Positions 10,669 through 22,613 of a DNA stretch of 64,000 bases are shown piece after piece. Under the pieces are notes generated by a model. It was not told the origin of the DNA and made no database searches. It saw only the letters and a list, made by a program, of their open reading frames with translations. Origin of the DNA: Apostichopus japonicus (lineage: Eukaryota > Echinodermata > Holothuroidea > Aspidochirotida > Stichopodidae); NCBI RefSeq assembly GCF_037975245.1, contig NC_092562.1, positions 24,049,554 to 24,113,553 of the forward strand. Direction: 5' to 3'. Both the position numbers and the translations under genes were made by a program. Each line of letters begins with the position of its first letter. Position 1 is the first letter of the stretch.

Positions 10669-12055
10669 CAGAAAGTGTTCTCCATTAGTATTTTAATGTA
10701 TACATTTATACTTGTACTCTTTATGTCAATGTTTCAAATCCCATTGTATCATATTATATAATCTCGGATAATTTGATATTCTCTCGTTCCCGAAAATTAC
10801 AAAAGTGAGTGGCAACAGTTCAAAAAGTAAATTTCTGAGTGAGGAAAGATGTAATTACAAAGTTGGCATTTATTCAAGCAGGTGTAAGGTTATGACCAAG
10901 ATAGTTCCTTTGGCATACATAACAAACCTAGCTTTCACTACGTATGGCAGGAATTGAACTAATTCTTGCATTCTAGCTCTCAATCTGCACTCAGCAAATA
11001 GTTCAGTTCAATCCTCATACCAGAGAATGCATAAACACACTGTTCACTCATAGAACAATACCACGATATTATTAAAGAGCTGGACAATAGAAAACAGAGA
11101 TGTTGTTAATTAACTAGCCCATAGAAAACTCTATTTTGGAAAACTGGAAAGTTGTTACCTCGGTTACGCTTGAAGACCCTACCACCTGTACAAGCGATTT
11201 AGTTCATCGTCCTTGAACACAAAATGTTGTTATTATTCCGTTGGTCGGGCAACTTTATTCCTTACATTCGCTCTTACGTAATCATCCCAGCAAAAACGAT
11301 ATCTATTGGTGAAGATGTGTTGTTTTTGTTTCTATAGTACATAAACGTTTAACCATTTAATACCGGGTGCAGGCTATAGGCATAGCAGTTTGTAACAGTG
11401 GTGGGAAGGAGTCATGGCCTTGAGTCACCATGTCTCTGAAGCAAGGACGGTGTGGTGGAGATGGGGGCGGGGGGTAAACCTGGGGGAGGGGTCAAAGGGG
11501 AGGATTAACCACCAAGGAGAATTTGTTTGGAATTTATAAAATCTTTTGATGTAAAATGGTGCAATATTTATAGGTTGTCTCCCAGTACTAGTTTTACAAT
11601 CGTAGTATCTGTTTTACAGCCCGTGTCATGACATTACAAATAAGTATAAAAAATTATCGCAGAGTAGTCAGTATTGCTGTACGGACATAGCCAACCAAAT
11701 TATTGACCGAATTTAATAGAAGAGCAAACACCAGGTGCTCTGAAGTGACTCGACTTGACTTGAGTCAGTTTTAAAAATGGCTGGTAAAATAATTAGTTGA
11801 TTCAACCTTTAAAATTGAGGTGACTCGTTTACAATTGGGTTTCTTTCTTTTTTGGCTCCTCAAAGATAATTAAAAGAGTTATAGATATTTAACAGTTCCA
11901 CTCAACAAATATTCAGTCTAGCAACTTCAATGTAATTCAGTGAAACTGATGATAAATAACTACTTTAGTGCTATTTTGATTTACTGTACTTGAATTCAAT
12001 TCAACCAAGTTTTTATCATGGGAGAAAAACAACAACACTGCATCTCTGTTTTCAG
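10669..12055 (+). other. Intron inside FN3 domain 2
   Basis: AT-rich apart from a G-rich spot at about 11450-11510. It contains the dispersed repeat listed at 11557-11720. It ends in the acceptor CATCTCTGTTTTCAG. Confidence 0.6.
11557..11720. repeat. Dispersed repeat, copy A (partner at 41688-41960)
   Basis: Shares TGCAATATTTATAGGTT, CCCAGTACTAGTT, ATCTGTTTTACAGCC and GCAGAGTAGTCAGTATT in the same order and direction with copy B 30 kb downstream. Copy B is longer because of an internal insertion or a deletion here. Probably an old unclassified transposon. Confidence 0.8.
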
Positions 12056-12284
12056 TTTCCATCGGTGGAAGAGAGGAATTGCAAAACAGTGTCTGCTACC
12101 CTTCAACAGAGACTTGAGGGAGGAAACTGGGAAGTTGTTACCTCTACCTCTGTAATGCTTGATGAAACGTCCATCCGCGTCGGAGATTTGATTCCTTGCT
12201 CTTCATATCGCTACCGTGTTCAGATATCTAGCACTGGTGGTGAAGGAAACAGTGGAGCTGTGGATTTAGAAACTGAAGCTGAAG
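12056..12284 (+). CDS. Receptor gene exon: FN3 domain 2, second part
   Basis: Phase 0 start, phase 1 end (229 bp). It reads FPSVEERNCKTVSATLQQRL, GGNWEVVTSTSVMLDETS, then the typical FN3 core SSYRYRVQISSTGGEG and the closing strand SGAVDLETEAE. It joins the 10288-10352 exon in frame. The donor is GTCTTG, which is weaker than the others in this gene; the phase fit supports it. The reading frame runs on into the intron only briefly. Confidence 0.8.
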
Positions 12285-12769
12285 GTCTTGTTTTATCTGT
12301 TATTATTATTGTTGTTGTTGTAGTTAATGAACATAATTAACACCATTATTAAAACAATTAAAGTAGTTGGTTATGTTTTGCAACAGAAATGTGTCTACCA
12401 TCAAGATATGGAAGATACAAATTAAGCTGTTGATTTGTGCGTTAGTATCACAGGACATGTTTACAGAATTACGTTCATAAACACGTTACACTTAAATAGC
12501 TACTTCATATAGACTTTTATCAACTTTATATGGCAGATGTATGGGACAGCCTCATTTGCATACAGTTCTTAGAGAAATCAACAAGTTTACATGGATGAAA
12601 AAACAAGCTCTCTTTGTTTCATAATATTATTATTTATTGTTTTGGCCAATAAGGAAGGAAAGAGTTATTAAAGAAATTTGCAATGTAGATAATGGTTGCT
12701 ATGGTACAGGAATTCAACTTTTTTACCTCTCTTTCAACTCTTTGACAAATTTCTTGTGCAATCTAACAG

Positions 12770-13081
12770 CTCTTGAAATTGTTCAGAACCTCGAAGCCTT
12801 CCCAGGAGAATCGCCGGCCACCCTCAGACTGACTTGGGAGTCGCCGGATATGTCCGACAACCACTGTCCGGTGGATGAATATGTAGTGACGTACGAACTG
12901 AGTCGTTACATTACGTGCTCCACAAGCAGATTAGATGGTACCGCCAGAGTAGGCACAACTCTGACAGAAGGATACAGTATCCAGGATCTCGAACACAATG
13001 CTCGATACTCGATCAGTGTTGTCGCAGTGGGAATGTATAACAGCACTGAGGAAACAATCGTGGGAGAAACGTCATTCTCAG
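12770..13081 (+). CDS. Receptor gene exon: FN3 domain 3
   Basis: Complete FN3 domain: LEIVQNLEAFPGESPATLRL, TWESPDMSDNHCPVDEYVVT with the strand-B Trp, IQDLEHNARYSISVVAVG as the E-F region, and a closing strand ETIVGETSFS. Borders are the acceptor TGCAATCTAACAG and the donor GTGAGG at 13082. Length 312 bp, phase 1-1. Two cysteines (NHC and ITC) could form a disulphide. The open frame upstream of 12770 is intron read-through. Confidence 0.85.
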
Positions 13082-13796
13082 GTGAGGAAATAATATTGTT
13101 ACTCACTGATAGGTTGATCATATATGTTGCCATAAGAACAATTTCAGGTTTGTATGTATTCTTAGGTTTTCCTACAAATGGAGCAAATATAAATAAAATT
13201 AAGTGTGAATTGATCGCTTCATAAACAGTATATGACTTATCACGTTGCAGCCGGCGTTTGGTCATTTCTCAACATCCTCAATGATAAAACCATCGTGGCA
13301 GAAATGTTTGGAGAGGTTGATGATAAAGAAAACACATAATAAAATTTGCCTACTCAAGCTAACAACTTACATTCTTAGGTGATTTATATAGTAGCATGGC
13401 ATATTGATCGAAATCAGCTCCAAAAGTTATTTTAAGGGATGAAATTTTGGCACAAAATTATTTTGATATGTTATAGACTCATTCAAAATCGCATCTTATC
13501 AAATCAGTCCAAGTTGTATTCTATACAACTTTTTTTAGTTTCGGAAATTATCCTTTAAAATAATAAAAGTGACTGGCCTACATTGTCTAATACCAATACC
13601 GTTAGCAACCTAGTCCCTCAGATGCAACACAAAAATCATTCTCTATGTATTGCCTGAAAGGCATTGAAAACTCGCCCCAAACAGCTAGCCGCCTTCTTTA
13701 AAAACTTAACTTTCCGTTGCTTGCAAGTGAAGCTTTTCTCTTGTCGCTACAAAATGCAGACAGTAATGAAACGTGATACCTTGTTATCTTTAGCTG

Positions 13797-14020
13797 GACC
13801 TGAGATGTCCATCACTGTATCGTTTGTACACTGTGCTGTGGGTATTGACCGCAGCTGTATGTACTGACTGTACACAAGTGTCTAAATACCGACGGTAGTA
13901 AGCTGTGTGTGTATTTTCTGGGATCGATGGTGGTGTCTAACACTTCTGTTACACCTCATTCGAAACTAGGTCAGATTACAGGCATTAGGCTTTTCTTTTT
14001 GCGCCAGTCTTCACACCCTT
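13797..14020 (+). repeat. Dispersed repeat, inverted partner of 49287-49519
   Basis: About 220 bp that matches, as reverse complement, the sequence at 49287-49519. Shared marks include GGGATCGATGGTGGTGTC, AACACTTCTGTTACACCTCA and TTTTTGCGC.AGTCTTCAC. Probably two copies of one transposon in opposite orientation, in two introns 35 kb apart. Confidence 0.85.
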
Positions 14021-14502
14021 TAAAGGAGCAATCCAGAGACTCGGTATATTTTAGAGGGTGAATTTATTGGAAACCAGAATATCTGTTAGATAAATTGCTA
14101 GCAATCCAATATTTATATTTTCTTGAATTTGACACGTCATGACTAAACTTCTGTTAAAATCATCTCTTATAGGTGACATTTACTGCGGATTGAAACAAAG
14201 CCCCATTGTATAACCAAGGCATGTAATATCTGCATATGATTGAATGACTGTTTGCTCAATCTAACTTTATGATGGTTTGGAAAGCTCCTAACTAACAAGT
14301 CACAAAATATTTAGTATAAATTTATTTGTTCCATAGTTAAATGTTGTTTATTCTTTGTTTGATAATTTAGATATTTATTTTACTTTATACTCCTGTTCAA
14401 ACGATCAGCAAATTTGCTTTTGGACATTATGTCACAATTCATTGTATATTTAACTAAGGTAACATATTATGTTGAAATGGTACCATTCATGCCGTGAAAG
14501 TA

Positions 14503-14800
14503 TCCATTAGCTATAGGTTGCATCCAAAAACCCGCTGTTTGTACTGAGCGGCAGGTTTTTTCCAGTTGGTTAGCTGAGTGATCAGTCCCATCCTTTCACA
14601 CCTTAGTTGAGCTGCCTATTCGTCTATTGTGCAACTCTTCACACAGCTACTGTAGTAGCCAAATCACTATCAGATCAAGGCAGACATGGCAAGGTGTGAA
14701 CAAATCAACTCTCCCAAACTCACCAATCTGTTTGCAGGAGAGATAAAGTTTCAGTAAGTTGATGTCAAGAGAGCTAAAAATTGCAACCTATGGTTAATGG
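14503..14800. mobile_element. Candidate small inverted-repeat element (MITE-like)
   Basis: The ends are inverted copies: CCATTAGCTATAGGTTGCA at the left and, read from the other strand, CCATTAACCATAGGTTGCA at the right. The ends differ at only two of 19 positions. The interior of about 260 bp is non-coding. No matching target duplication was seen, so the class is unknown. Confidence 0.55.
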
Positions 14801-15517
14801 ACTAATTCTCGTCATGCAAATATCTCAGTTTTATTGGTGGATTACGGTACCTCATGAATATGCAACAAGGTGCTAGAAAAATGAAGCAGACAACCAAACT
14901 TACAGCTCTAATCCTACATAAACTTAAGTCTTCTGTTACTTAGTATAGGCTCAGGCCTTCAATTTCTCAATATAATTATTTGAATTACATGTTACCTCCA
15001 TGTGCCAACAGCATCTGTTTGTTTTTTAACACTGACTTTATTTCTATCACATTTGCATTAAAATATTTTCTTAGTTTATCTATCATAAACCTGTCTTCAC
15101 TCAACCACTGCATTATTTTGATTACCAGTTAAGTTCATTTTATAGCCATTCTCTTTTTAATTACACAACACTTTCATTCTTCATTCTATCATTACAATTA
15201 TTAAACAAAGCCAAATTAGAGAACAAAATGGAAAAAATATGTTGAATGCAAGAAAAGTACATTCAGAATATTATGATACTTTTAATTTAATTTCCATTCT
15301 CTGTGTCATTTATGATCAGAGAATTTATCTTAATTCAAGAGAAACAAACTGAATGTAAACTATCTTTCGGGGTCAAACACTGTTTTCAAAGATTTTAATT
15401 TTTTTGTTTCTTTAAAGGATCGACATTTGATAAAGCATTTACAAATATGATGATTTTATTGTGCAATCCCCCTTTTTTTTTTCTTTTTTTTTTGTATGGT
15501 TGTTTTCTCTTAATTAG

Positions 15518-15808
15518 TTCCACGTTCACCGCCGAGAAATGTTATTCTAAAACGCAATGCATCTACCTCCCTCACTTTTGAATGGAAACGACTGACTTGC
15601 AGCGACCGTAACGGAGCTATTCTTAAATATGGTTGGAGGCTTACTGCCACCAATGGTTCCGTTGTGACTGCTGATGAGACAGGCATGATGACCGCTGTCG
15701 TAACCAATCTAGTACCCTACACCAGTTACTCCTTTTCGGCCCGGGCATTTACGGCAATAGGTCCTGGACGCTTCAGTGATCCACTGACTACCACGACACT
15801 AGAAGACG
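15518..15808 (+). CDS. Receptor gene exon: FN3 domain 4
   Basis: Complete FN3 domain: PRSPPRNVILKRNASTSLTF, EWKRLTCSDRNGAILKYGWR, NLVPYTSYSFSARAFTAIGP with the canonical L..Y..Y.F pattern, and the closing RFSDPLTTTTLED. The donor is GTGAGC at 15809. Length 291 bp, phase 1-1. The next constitutive exon of the same phase appears to be 35159, making a 19-kb intron loaded with LINEs. Two further exons in this intron are phase-compatible (18227-18435 and 26843-27130). Confidence 0.85.
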
Positions 15809-15879
15809 GTGAGCCATCTACTTGTGTTTCATTTATTTAGTTTTGTTCTATCAAAACATAAGTATGACATATGACATAG

Positions 15880-16376
15880 AAGGAGATAAGAAACAAAACT
15901 TGTGAAAGGAAGAGTACTGAAAAACCCTATAGGGCTTGTCGGGTAGTGACACTCCCTGAAAAAATACAGAACTTTACAAATAGAAAAGAGAACCAAAAGA
16001 ACAAAACAAACAGATCCACCCTTCCTCTCCCTTCCCTCACCCCCCAGTTCCATTTAGCAATTCTAGTACATGTTGATGAAGTGCTTTTGTAAGCTTTTTC
16101 TAAAAGCAACTGAAGAAGGCATCGCCTTTAAAGTGAAAGGCAGGGGATTCCAAAGTGTGATGGCCGGATGATGTAAGGTATTTTAGAGAAATTGTTGTGA
16201 CATTGTCTTGGGTGCAGGTAATCAGCTTGCCTAGTATTGTGAGTGTGGATGTTTGAGTTTTGTGTAAAGAAGGCATTCATAGTATCTGGTAGCATTTCGT
16301 GTAATGAACGATAAACAAAACTGAGGACATTGAGACTGACCAGATCAGTAAGCTTCAGTAAATACCAGTTTCTGGG
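15880..16376 (-). pseudogene. 3' end of an L2/Crack-like LINE, ORF2 C-terminus
   Basis: On the minus strand the end of a LINE ORF2 can be read: LTDLVSLNVLSFVYRSLHEM, then NSNIHTHNTRQADYLHPR and AITLWNPLPFTLKAMPSSVA followed by FRKSLQKHFINMY and a stop near 16060. This matches the usual tail of jockey-superfamily ORF2 proteins (HNTR...WN.LP...FK..L). Only the tail is present, so the copy is strongly 5'-truncated, as is usual for LINE insertions. The remainder towards 15880 would be its 3' UTR. Confidence 0.65.
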
Positions 16377-16434
16377 TAATTGGATATAAAACCTCTACGA
16401 TTGCTTTGCGAAGTAGAATCGAAATTTCGTTATT

Positions 16435-16457
16435 ACTGACCATGAGTCATGGTCAGT
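16435..16457. repeat. Perfect 10-bp hairpin
   Basis: ACTGACCATG, AGT, CATGGTCAGT. Intronic; no role known. Confidence 0.8.
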
Positions 16458-18226
16458 TATACGTCCTAGACGTCTAATTATGATCACGTGACGTAAATGT
16501 TTCGTCAGCATTATCTTCTGCTACAAGGCATGTTTGGTTACATTGTTTAACGCAATAATTGATACATAAGTGGAATCGGGAACGACAGTTTCTGAGTATG
16601 GTTCATGCAGTTTTTCGTTAGAAATTATCATTTTAATGTACACTTTGTAAATCTCATGAATATGCGAAGACAGAGAAATAGAAGTTCATTTTTATGTGGG
16701 TAGGATTGGTACCTATTGCAATTGATATAATATATTGTGTTTATAACATACTTATGTAACATTTTGCATGTCAATAAATCTAAATTCACTTATGTTTAAT
16801 GTTTACATTATGTTTACTTCATTACAAAATTTTATTTTCTGTATATTATCTGGCATTCGAGTTTGTCGTACGCCATGATTGTTTCGAGTATCATGAATCA
16901 TTGATATATTTGCATACAGACTACTAATAAAGTCTGGATACAGTTTTACTTGATATACATTTTAATATAATGGTCCGTTTGTTGTTGTTTAATATTCTCT
17001 TTACTTATTTCTTATACAATGTAAACATGTGTACTTATTCATTTTCATTAACTGATAAAAATTGGGGGGAAATTATAAACAAATACATAAGCAATTTTGT
17101 TGCATTTGTATTGTTTCTGGCATTGTTAACTATAAGACCCGTACTGGCATTGTTGACGTGACGAACGCATCCTTGTAGCATATCGAGCTGCAAACTTCAT
17201 GCTTGCGTATATCTTGTTACTTGGGAGCATATCGGTTAAGTTGTCTTGTTAATTGGATATGCAGAGAAGAAGGTTGACGTAAGTACCAGATTATTTCCAT
17301 TTTAGCCCAGGCTGTATTCTTGGTGAAGTTTTAGCCATTTACTGTAAGTGACAGTAGCCGACTGATCACGCGTTTTTAATATTATAGCAGGTTCATAATG
17401 TGTGTAATAGGGGTTAGAGTACAACACAGCAACATTGAACGGTAGCAATTGACACAGTGCATGTAGCGTGGACTCCACATTCTACACTAGTGGCTTGTGG
17501 GCGGAGCTTACTCTGCAAACTTCGACCAATGTTTTGCAAATTCCGATACATGCATTGTGTACTTTCGTCTGCTATGAAGCTGCGCATGTGGGATGAACAA
17601 GCGAATGCCATTGATATAACAAATAACGCACAGTGAAAGTGCAGAAAACGGTATTTCGCTGTGGCACCGTTGAATGTTGCATTGCGTTCACATTTGGTTA
17701 ATCTGGTTAGAATTCTTCGTTCTATTTAGTTTTTATCGATATTGTTGATTCGTTGGAATATATTTCACTCCTCAGCAAGTCGTTTTGATTCTTAGCATAT
17801 CAATGTTTTAATATTGACGAAACTGTACACAGTATGGAAGTAACTTCCTCTCCTAGTAATAGCAAGTATAGTAGGCATACTTGTAATAGTAGCCTCGTAC
17901 TATATTACTGTATTATTTTAGTTTGTACTGTTAATGAGGAGATTGTGTCCATTTGTTCTTACCCTAATAGGTGGTACGTTACCGGTGATCAGAATCATAT
18001 CGATTTAAGTAGCTGCTTGGGATATTTTTACCAAAGATGACCCATCATTGCTCAAACATTTAATTAAGGGGGATTAAAATGCTAATTTTGGTTGATCACT
18101 TGAACACTAATACCCCATTACCAATGACTGTCAGATTCCAGATAACCTCATATCAAAAGAAATCAAAATAATTCATTTCTGATATTTTTCTTTTCCATAT
18201 TTTACATAAAGGAATAAAAGGATGAG
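16458..18226 (+). other. Intron sequence
   Basis: AT-rich. I see no domain-coding exon or clear transposon. Several short open frames have no recognisable content. Confidence 0.5.
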
Positions 18227-18435
18227 AATCCAAAACGGGTGATCGCCAAATCACAACCCTCATATGTGAGAAACATTCCTATACCGAAGACATTGAAGTT
18301 GCCTTATGGAGGAATGCTGCTGACTCTACAGCGAAGCTTGGAAATTGGGTAGAAATAAGCCACGTTGATGTTAACGAAAGTTATGCTTTCTACCAAGAAC
18401 CATCTGTGGCGACCACCAAAAACACTCAAGTAACT
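18227..18435 (+). CDS. Candidate exon of unknown function, possibly alternative receptor exon
   Basis: After an AG at 18225-18226 the frame AA|TCC AAA gives SKTGDRQITTLICEKHSY, TEDIEVALWRNAADSTAKL and GNWVEISHVDVNESYAFYQE, ending TTKNTQVT at the strong donor GTGAGT (18436). It starts in phase 1 and ends in phase 0, so it could follow the FN3 exon 15518-15808 and precede the exon at 26843. I do not recognise a family. The TLICEKH...W.EIS layout faintly recalls ZU5-like domains, but this is not asserted. The acceptor is less convincing than others because earlier AGs lie close by. The alternative is an unrelated gene fragment. Confidence 0.4.
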
Positions 18436-18834
18436 GTGAGTCAAAATACTGTAACCTTCAAATTACAATTCATGTAGAACACTTATTCTAGTAATTTTGT
18501 GAATTGTGACAACAGTGTTCATACTTGTTAGGTCACACAAGTTAAGTCAGGGCTCCATTTGATGATCATCCGTTAGCCTCAAATATTACAGATAGGTTAT
18601 GGACACCAAACAGAAACTGTGTTATGTTTTTCTGACAACTCTTTTTCTTGAAAATTAAACAGAAGGAATTATTGAACAAAGTGGACAAGAATGTCCTCTT
18701 CAACAACAAATGTCTCAAATTGAGGCTTGATAATATGCTAGTGTGAGCTGTTATGGTGCATGCCAACTACCACTCTCTCTGCATGTGTCTCTCTGTTTGT
18801 ATGTCTACCTGTCTGTCCATACACAATGTCTATT

Positions 18835-18864
18835 TATAATAATAATCATAATAATAATAATAAG
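18835..18864. repeat. (AAT)n microsatellite
   Basis: Short AAT tract just upstream of the LINE 5' region; it could mark the insertion point. Confidence 0.85.
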
Positions 18865-18939
18865 CAGTTATTTTTACGATGCTTAAGCGACCACAAATGT
18901 GGGAAAAGCCCTCAAGGGCTTATGGATTACATCTTCCAC

Positions 18940-19117
18940 GTCAGGTGGCTTCCAATTCATGGAGGTGGGATCCTCCTATTTATACGATTGCATTGACATC
19001 AGAGCGGAAACATCTCTTCACGTCAGGTGGCTTCCACGTCAGGTGGCTTCCAATTCAAGGAGGTGGGATCCTCCTAATTATACGATTGCATTGACATCAG
19101 AGCGGAAACATCTCTTC
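18940..19117 (+). repeat. Tandem duplication in the LINE 5' region
   Basis: Two copies of about 82 bp starting CACGTCAGGTGGCTTCCAAT and containing GGAGGTGGGATCCTCCTA, separated by an extra short partial copy at about 19020-19035. The GGAGG...CCTCC core is itself palindromic. Tandem 5' monomers are common in LINE promoters. Confidence 0.85.
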
Positions 19118-19311
19118 AACGGCTCTCGATTATTTACTTATTTTCTGTCTTTCGTGCATTTTTCTGGCCTCATTCTGAGGCATTTAACATTATCCTGTGA
19201 AACAGGAGGATTTTATTACGAATTTGGCATAACATTGATGTAATTTGTACAAGTTTTTTCAAACGATACAAGTGCCAAGGCGCCACTTGGCGCCAGGCTT
19301 TATCTCACAAA

Positions 19312-20358
19312 ATGAGTACCGGATCCGCGAAAATGCCGCCAAATAGTTTCGTGTTGAAAACCAACAGTGTGAAGCTTGTTGATGCTAATTTTAAATCTAC
19401 GGACATATTGAAGTCTTTGGCCAACGACATTGGAAAGAAAAATATTCTCGGGTGTGTTAAGACTCAAGGACAGTGGATCTTAACGGTAAAAAACAAAGAA
19501 GATGCAGAACTTATTCAAGAAACTGGATTAAAAATAGGGAATGAGGTATGTGACATCATGGGAGTGACCAAGACCATAATAACCGTAAGTGTTTTTGGAG
19601 TGCCAGTGTACATTACCGATGATGAAATCTCCGAAAAACTGGAAGAATACGGATGTAGACTAAGATCCCCATGGGTACGTAAATATTACGAAGACTACCC
19701 CAACATAGAAAATGGCATCAGATACGTTAGACTCGAATTACCAAAGAGTGTAAAGTCTCTACCGTACGCAATCACTATAGAGGGAACTCACTTAAGATTA
19801 AAGCACAGTGGACAATTACGGGTGTGTAATCTCTGCTTATCAGATGATCACATAATGCGAGAGTGCCCACAATACACGTGTAGAGAGTGCGGTCAACAAG
19901 GGCATTCAAGGAACCGCTGCCCTGAAATCCTCTGTTACAAATGCAACAAGCTGGGCCACACGAGTTACCACTGCGATGAAAAGGACGACACGGAAACAAT
20001 GGATGAGGACACAGAAATCGAGAACCCAATTGACAAGCCAACGACTAATGAGGACACAGAGAAACCAACGACTTATGAAGCACAGGAAAGTGAATCGAGA
20101 CCTGCGAATACTGGGGTATTAACAAAAGATAAAGATGAGGAATGTATTAGTGACCTGAAAGAGAGAAGTCGGCAGTCTACTAACCTGACTAAAGTTCAGC
20201 CGATAACGGAGAGCGAATTAAATCAACAAGTCGGCGCAAAGATAAAGCGAACCCTATCATCGAATGACGGAGCAGACTGGATAGTCGTAAAAAAGAATAG
20301 CACAAACCAGCAACAGAGGAAGAACATCCCCAGGCCCAACGTCACAACCACCAGGTGA
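19312..20358 (+). CDS. LINE ORF1, nucleic-acid-binding protein with three CCHC knuckles
   Basis: An intact 348-residue frame from MSTGSAKMPPNSFVLKTNSV. An RRM-like first half (residues about 10-160) is followed by three zinc knuckles of the CX2CX4HX4C type at about residues 173-222: CNLCLSDDHIMREC, CRECGQQGHSRNRC and CYKCNKLGHTSYHC. The tail is acidic and then basic. Proteins of this plan are ORF1 products of LINEs and package the element RNA. It ends at a stop at 20356-20358, about 70-120 bp before the ORF2 remnant. It is the most intact transposon protein in the window. Whether this ORF1 belongs to the same element as the CR1-type ORF2 behind it is uncertain. Confidence 0.75.
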   Translation: MSTGSAKMPPNSFVLKTNSVKLVDANFKSTDILKSLANDIGKKNILGCVKTQGQWILTVKNKEDAELIQETGLKIGNEVCDIMGVTKTIITVSVFGVPVYITDDEISEKLEEYGCRLRSPWVRKYYEDYPNIENGIRYVRLELPKSVKSLPYAITIEGTHLRLKHSGQLRVCNLCLSDDHIMRECPQYTCRECGQQGHSRNRCPEILCYKCNKLGHTSYHCDEKDDTETMDEDTEIENPIDKPTTNEDTEKPTTYEAQESESRPANTGVLTKDKDEECISDLKERSRQSTNLTKVQPITESELNQQVGAKIKRTLSSNDGADWIVVKKNSTNQQQRKNIPRPNVTTTR

Positions 20359-20429
20359 TATCACACAAGGGAAAGGGAACGAACAAAACCAAAATAAGAT
20401 TTATGTTCTCTTACTTACCAATTTTAATG

Positions 20430-21331
20430 TTATCACTAATGGCGTCACTTCTTTCAAAGGGTCTTTTGTTAATTCTGTCAGGTGCGAGTTGTCCACAAAC
20501 AACTCCAAGAGGTCCAGGAACGTTATCACTGTGGGTGTTGTTTACCGCTCTCCTAACAGCAGCGATGATAATGATGTCGTGCTGTTTGATTCAATTAGAA
20601 ACGCTGCTAAAAGTGATGTTCTTATAATGGGCGACTTTAATTTTCCTGACATTAATTGGATAGATGGTTCTAGTAGTAGGAAAGGTAGTAATTTTCTAGA
20701 TGTTGTGCATGATTGCTTTTTACATCAACATGTTACTTTCCCTACTAGGGGGGATAACATCCTGGATCTTGTTTTGAGTTCTAATCCAAGCAATGTTGTT
20801 GATTTGACCGGTCTAGGAAAACTAGGAACTAGTGATCATGATATACTAGCTTTTGATGTTGTTTGCAAGGTCGTAAGTTCTGTTAGCAAGGGAAAAGTCC
20901 CTGATTTTTCGAGATCAGATACAGAGGCAATTGAAACTTTACTAAAGGGTACAGATTGGATTAATTTGTTTAGTGATATGAGTGCTTCTCAGTCTTGGAT
21001 TTGTTTTGCTGATAAATTAAAGGTCATTATGGAAAATCATGTTCCGTGGAAGAATCGTCGTCGTAAAAGCAGTATGCCTCACTGGATGAATAAGAAAGTT
21101 AGATGTGCAATTAGGCAAAAACGTAGAATGTGGAAGTTGTTTAGGAGGACTAAATCTGAATCTCTTTTGGCAAAGTTTAAAATTCATCAGCTGAAGGTAG
21201 AATGCTTAGTCTCTGATACAAAATTGAATTTCGAAAAAAATATTGCCCTAAAAATTAAGGATAACCCAAAGGCCTTCTTTTCTTATGTCAGGTCAAAGCA
21301 GAAAGTTAAAGATGCAATTTGTTTCCCTTAG
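20430..21331 (+). pseudogene. LINE ORF2 endonuclease, C-terminal half
   Basis: The frame reads FVNSVRCELS, then VITVGVVYRSPNS and DVLIMGDFNFPDINWIDGSS, then LDLVLSSNPSNVVDL and GTSDHDILAFDV. GDFN and SDH are conserved catalytic blocks of the APE-type endonuclease that nicks target DNA. The N-terminal half, with its own catalytic Asn and Glu, is absent: homology begins in the middle of the domain. The following linker leads towards the reverse transcriptase, and the frame breaks at about 21310. Confidence 0.75.
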
Positions 21332-22613
21332 GGCACCACAGGCTGATAAGATAGTTACTGATAGTCAGGATCTTGCAGATCTTTTGAACGACTATTTTGT
21401 GTCGGTTTTCACAAGGGAAGATACGAGTAGTATTCCAGATTTTCAGGGGGGCAGTGATAGGCCTAAACTGGATACGGTCTTATTTTCGGATGACGTTGTC
21501 TTAAAGGAGCTGCTTCGTCTAAATGTTTCTAAAGCTTCTGGACCAGATGCAATCCATCCCTATTTGTTGAAGACTTTTGCACACTATCTCTGCGTTCCAC
21601 TCTCGTTGATTTTTAGTAAATTTATGGATGAAGGTTATGTTCCTAGGGACTGGAGATGTGCTAATATTACCCCAATTTTCAAGAAGGGTGATAAGACTAA
21701 GCCCTGTAATTATAGGCCCGTTAGTCTCACTAGTGTAGTTTGTAAAGTCATGGAGTCTATTGTTAAAAAGTCTTTGGTCTGTCACTTCAGCAGTCAGTCT
21801 TTGATCAGAGAGTCTCAGCATGGCTTTTGTCAAAAAAGGTCTTGTCTCACTAATATCCTTGAGTTTATGGAAGATGTAACAAGCTCACTAAATAGGCAGA
21901 GGTCTGTAGATGTTGTGTTCCTGGATTTCCAGAAGGCCTTTGATAAAGTTCCCCACCAGCGTCTTTTACTTAGGCTGAAGAGCATGGGTGTCATAGGGAA
22001 TTTACTGTCTTGGATCGGGAATTGGCTTGGTAATAGGGAACAGAGGGTGGTTATTAATGGCTGTGCTTCTTCTTGCCAGAACGTTACTAGTGGGGTTCCA
22101 CAAGGGTCTGTATTAGGTCCCCTGTTGTTTGTTGCCTATATAAATGACATCGACGGAGATATTTTGTGTACAGCTAAGAAGTTTGCTGATGACACCAAAT
22201 TGTATTCTGAGGTCTTTTCCAAAAGTGATTCTGAGAAATTTCAAGCGGATTTAGATAAGATTTTTTCCTGGTCTCAGGGGTGGCAAATGCTTTTTAATAT
22301 TGATAAATGTAAGGTAATGCACATTGGTAGTAGTAACCATAAGTTTACATACAATCTAAATGGTGTGGAGTTACAGGAGGTCTCTGTTGAAAGAGACCTA
22401 GGTATCTACATTGACTCGTCTCTGCAACCTTCCAAACATTGTCTTGAAGCTGCTAAAAGAGGTAATAGGGTTTTAGGTATGATCAAGAGGAACTTCAGTT
22501 TTCTGAAAGAGGACATCGTAGTTAGGCTTTATAAGCAGTTGGTTAGGCCTCATCTGGAGTATGCTGTGCAGGCTTGGAACCCTTATTTTGCTAAGGATAA
22601 GGGAAGTACTTGA
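21285..22613 (+). pseudogene. LINE ORF2 reverse transcriptase, CR1-like
   Basis: Reverse transcriptase with blocks in order: SKASGPDAIHPYLLKTFA, ITPIFKKGDKTKPCNYRPVS, GFCQKRSCLTNILEFME, VVFLDFQKAFDKVPHQRLLL, SGVPQGSVLGPLLFVAYIND and the FADDTKLY catalytic box. The sequence style is that of the CR1 clade of non-LTR elements. It starts after a frameshift at about 21310 and ends after another near 22590, where ORF2 continues in a new frame. Confidence 0.85.

Larger units (their letters stand above)
13082..15517 (+). other. Intron between FN3 domains 3 and 4
   Basis: Holds the two repeats listed at 13797 and 14503. The rest is AT-rich, and the T-rich end (15470-15490) leads to the acceptor TTAATTAG. 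No gene seen. Confidence 0.6.

Noticed and set aside
12906-13265. 119-residue minus-strand open frame
   Set aside because: Antisense shadow of FN3 domain 3.
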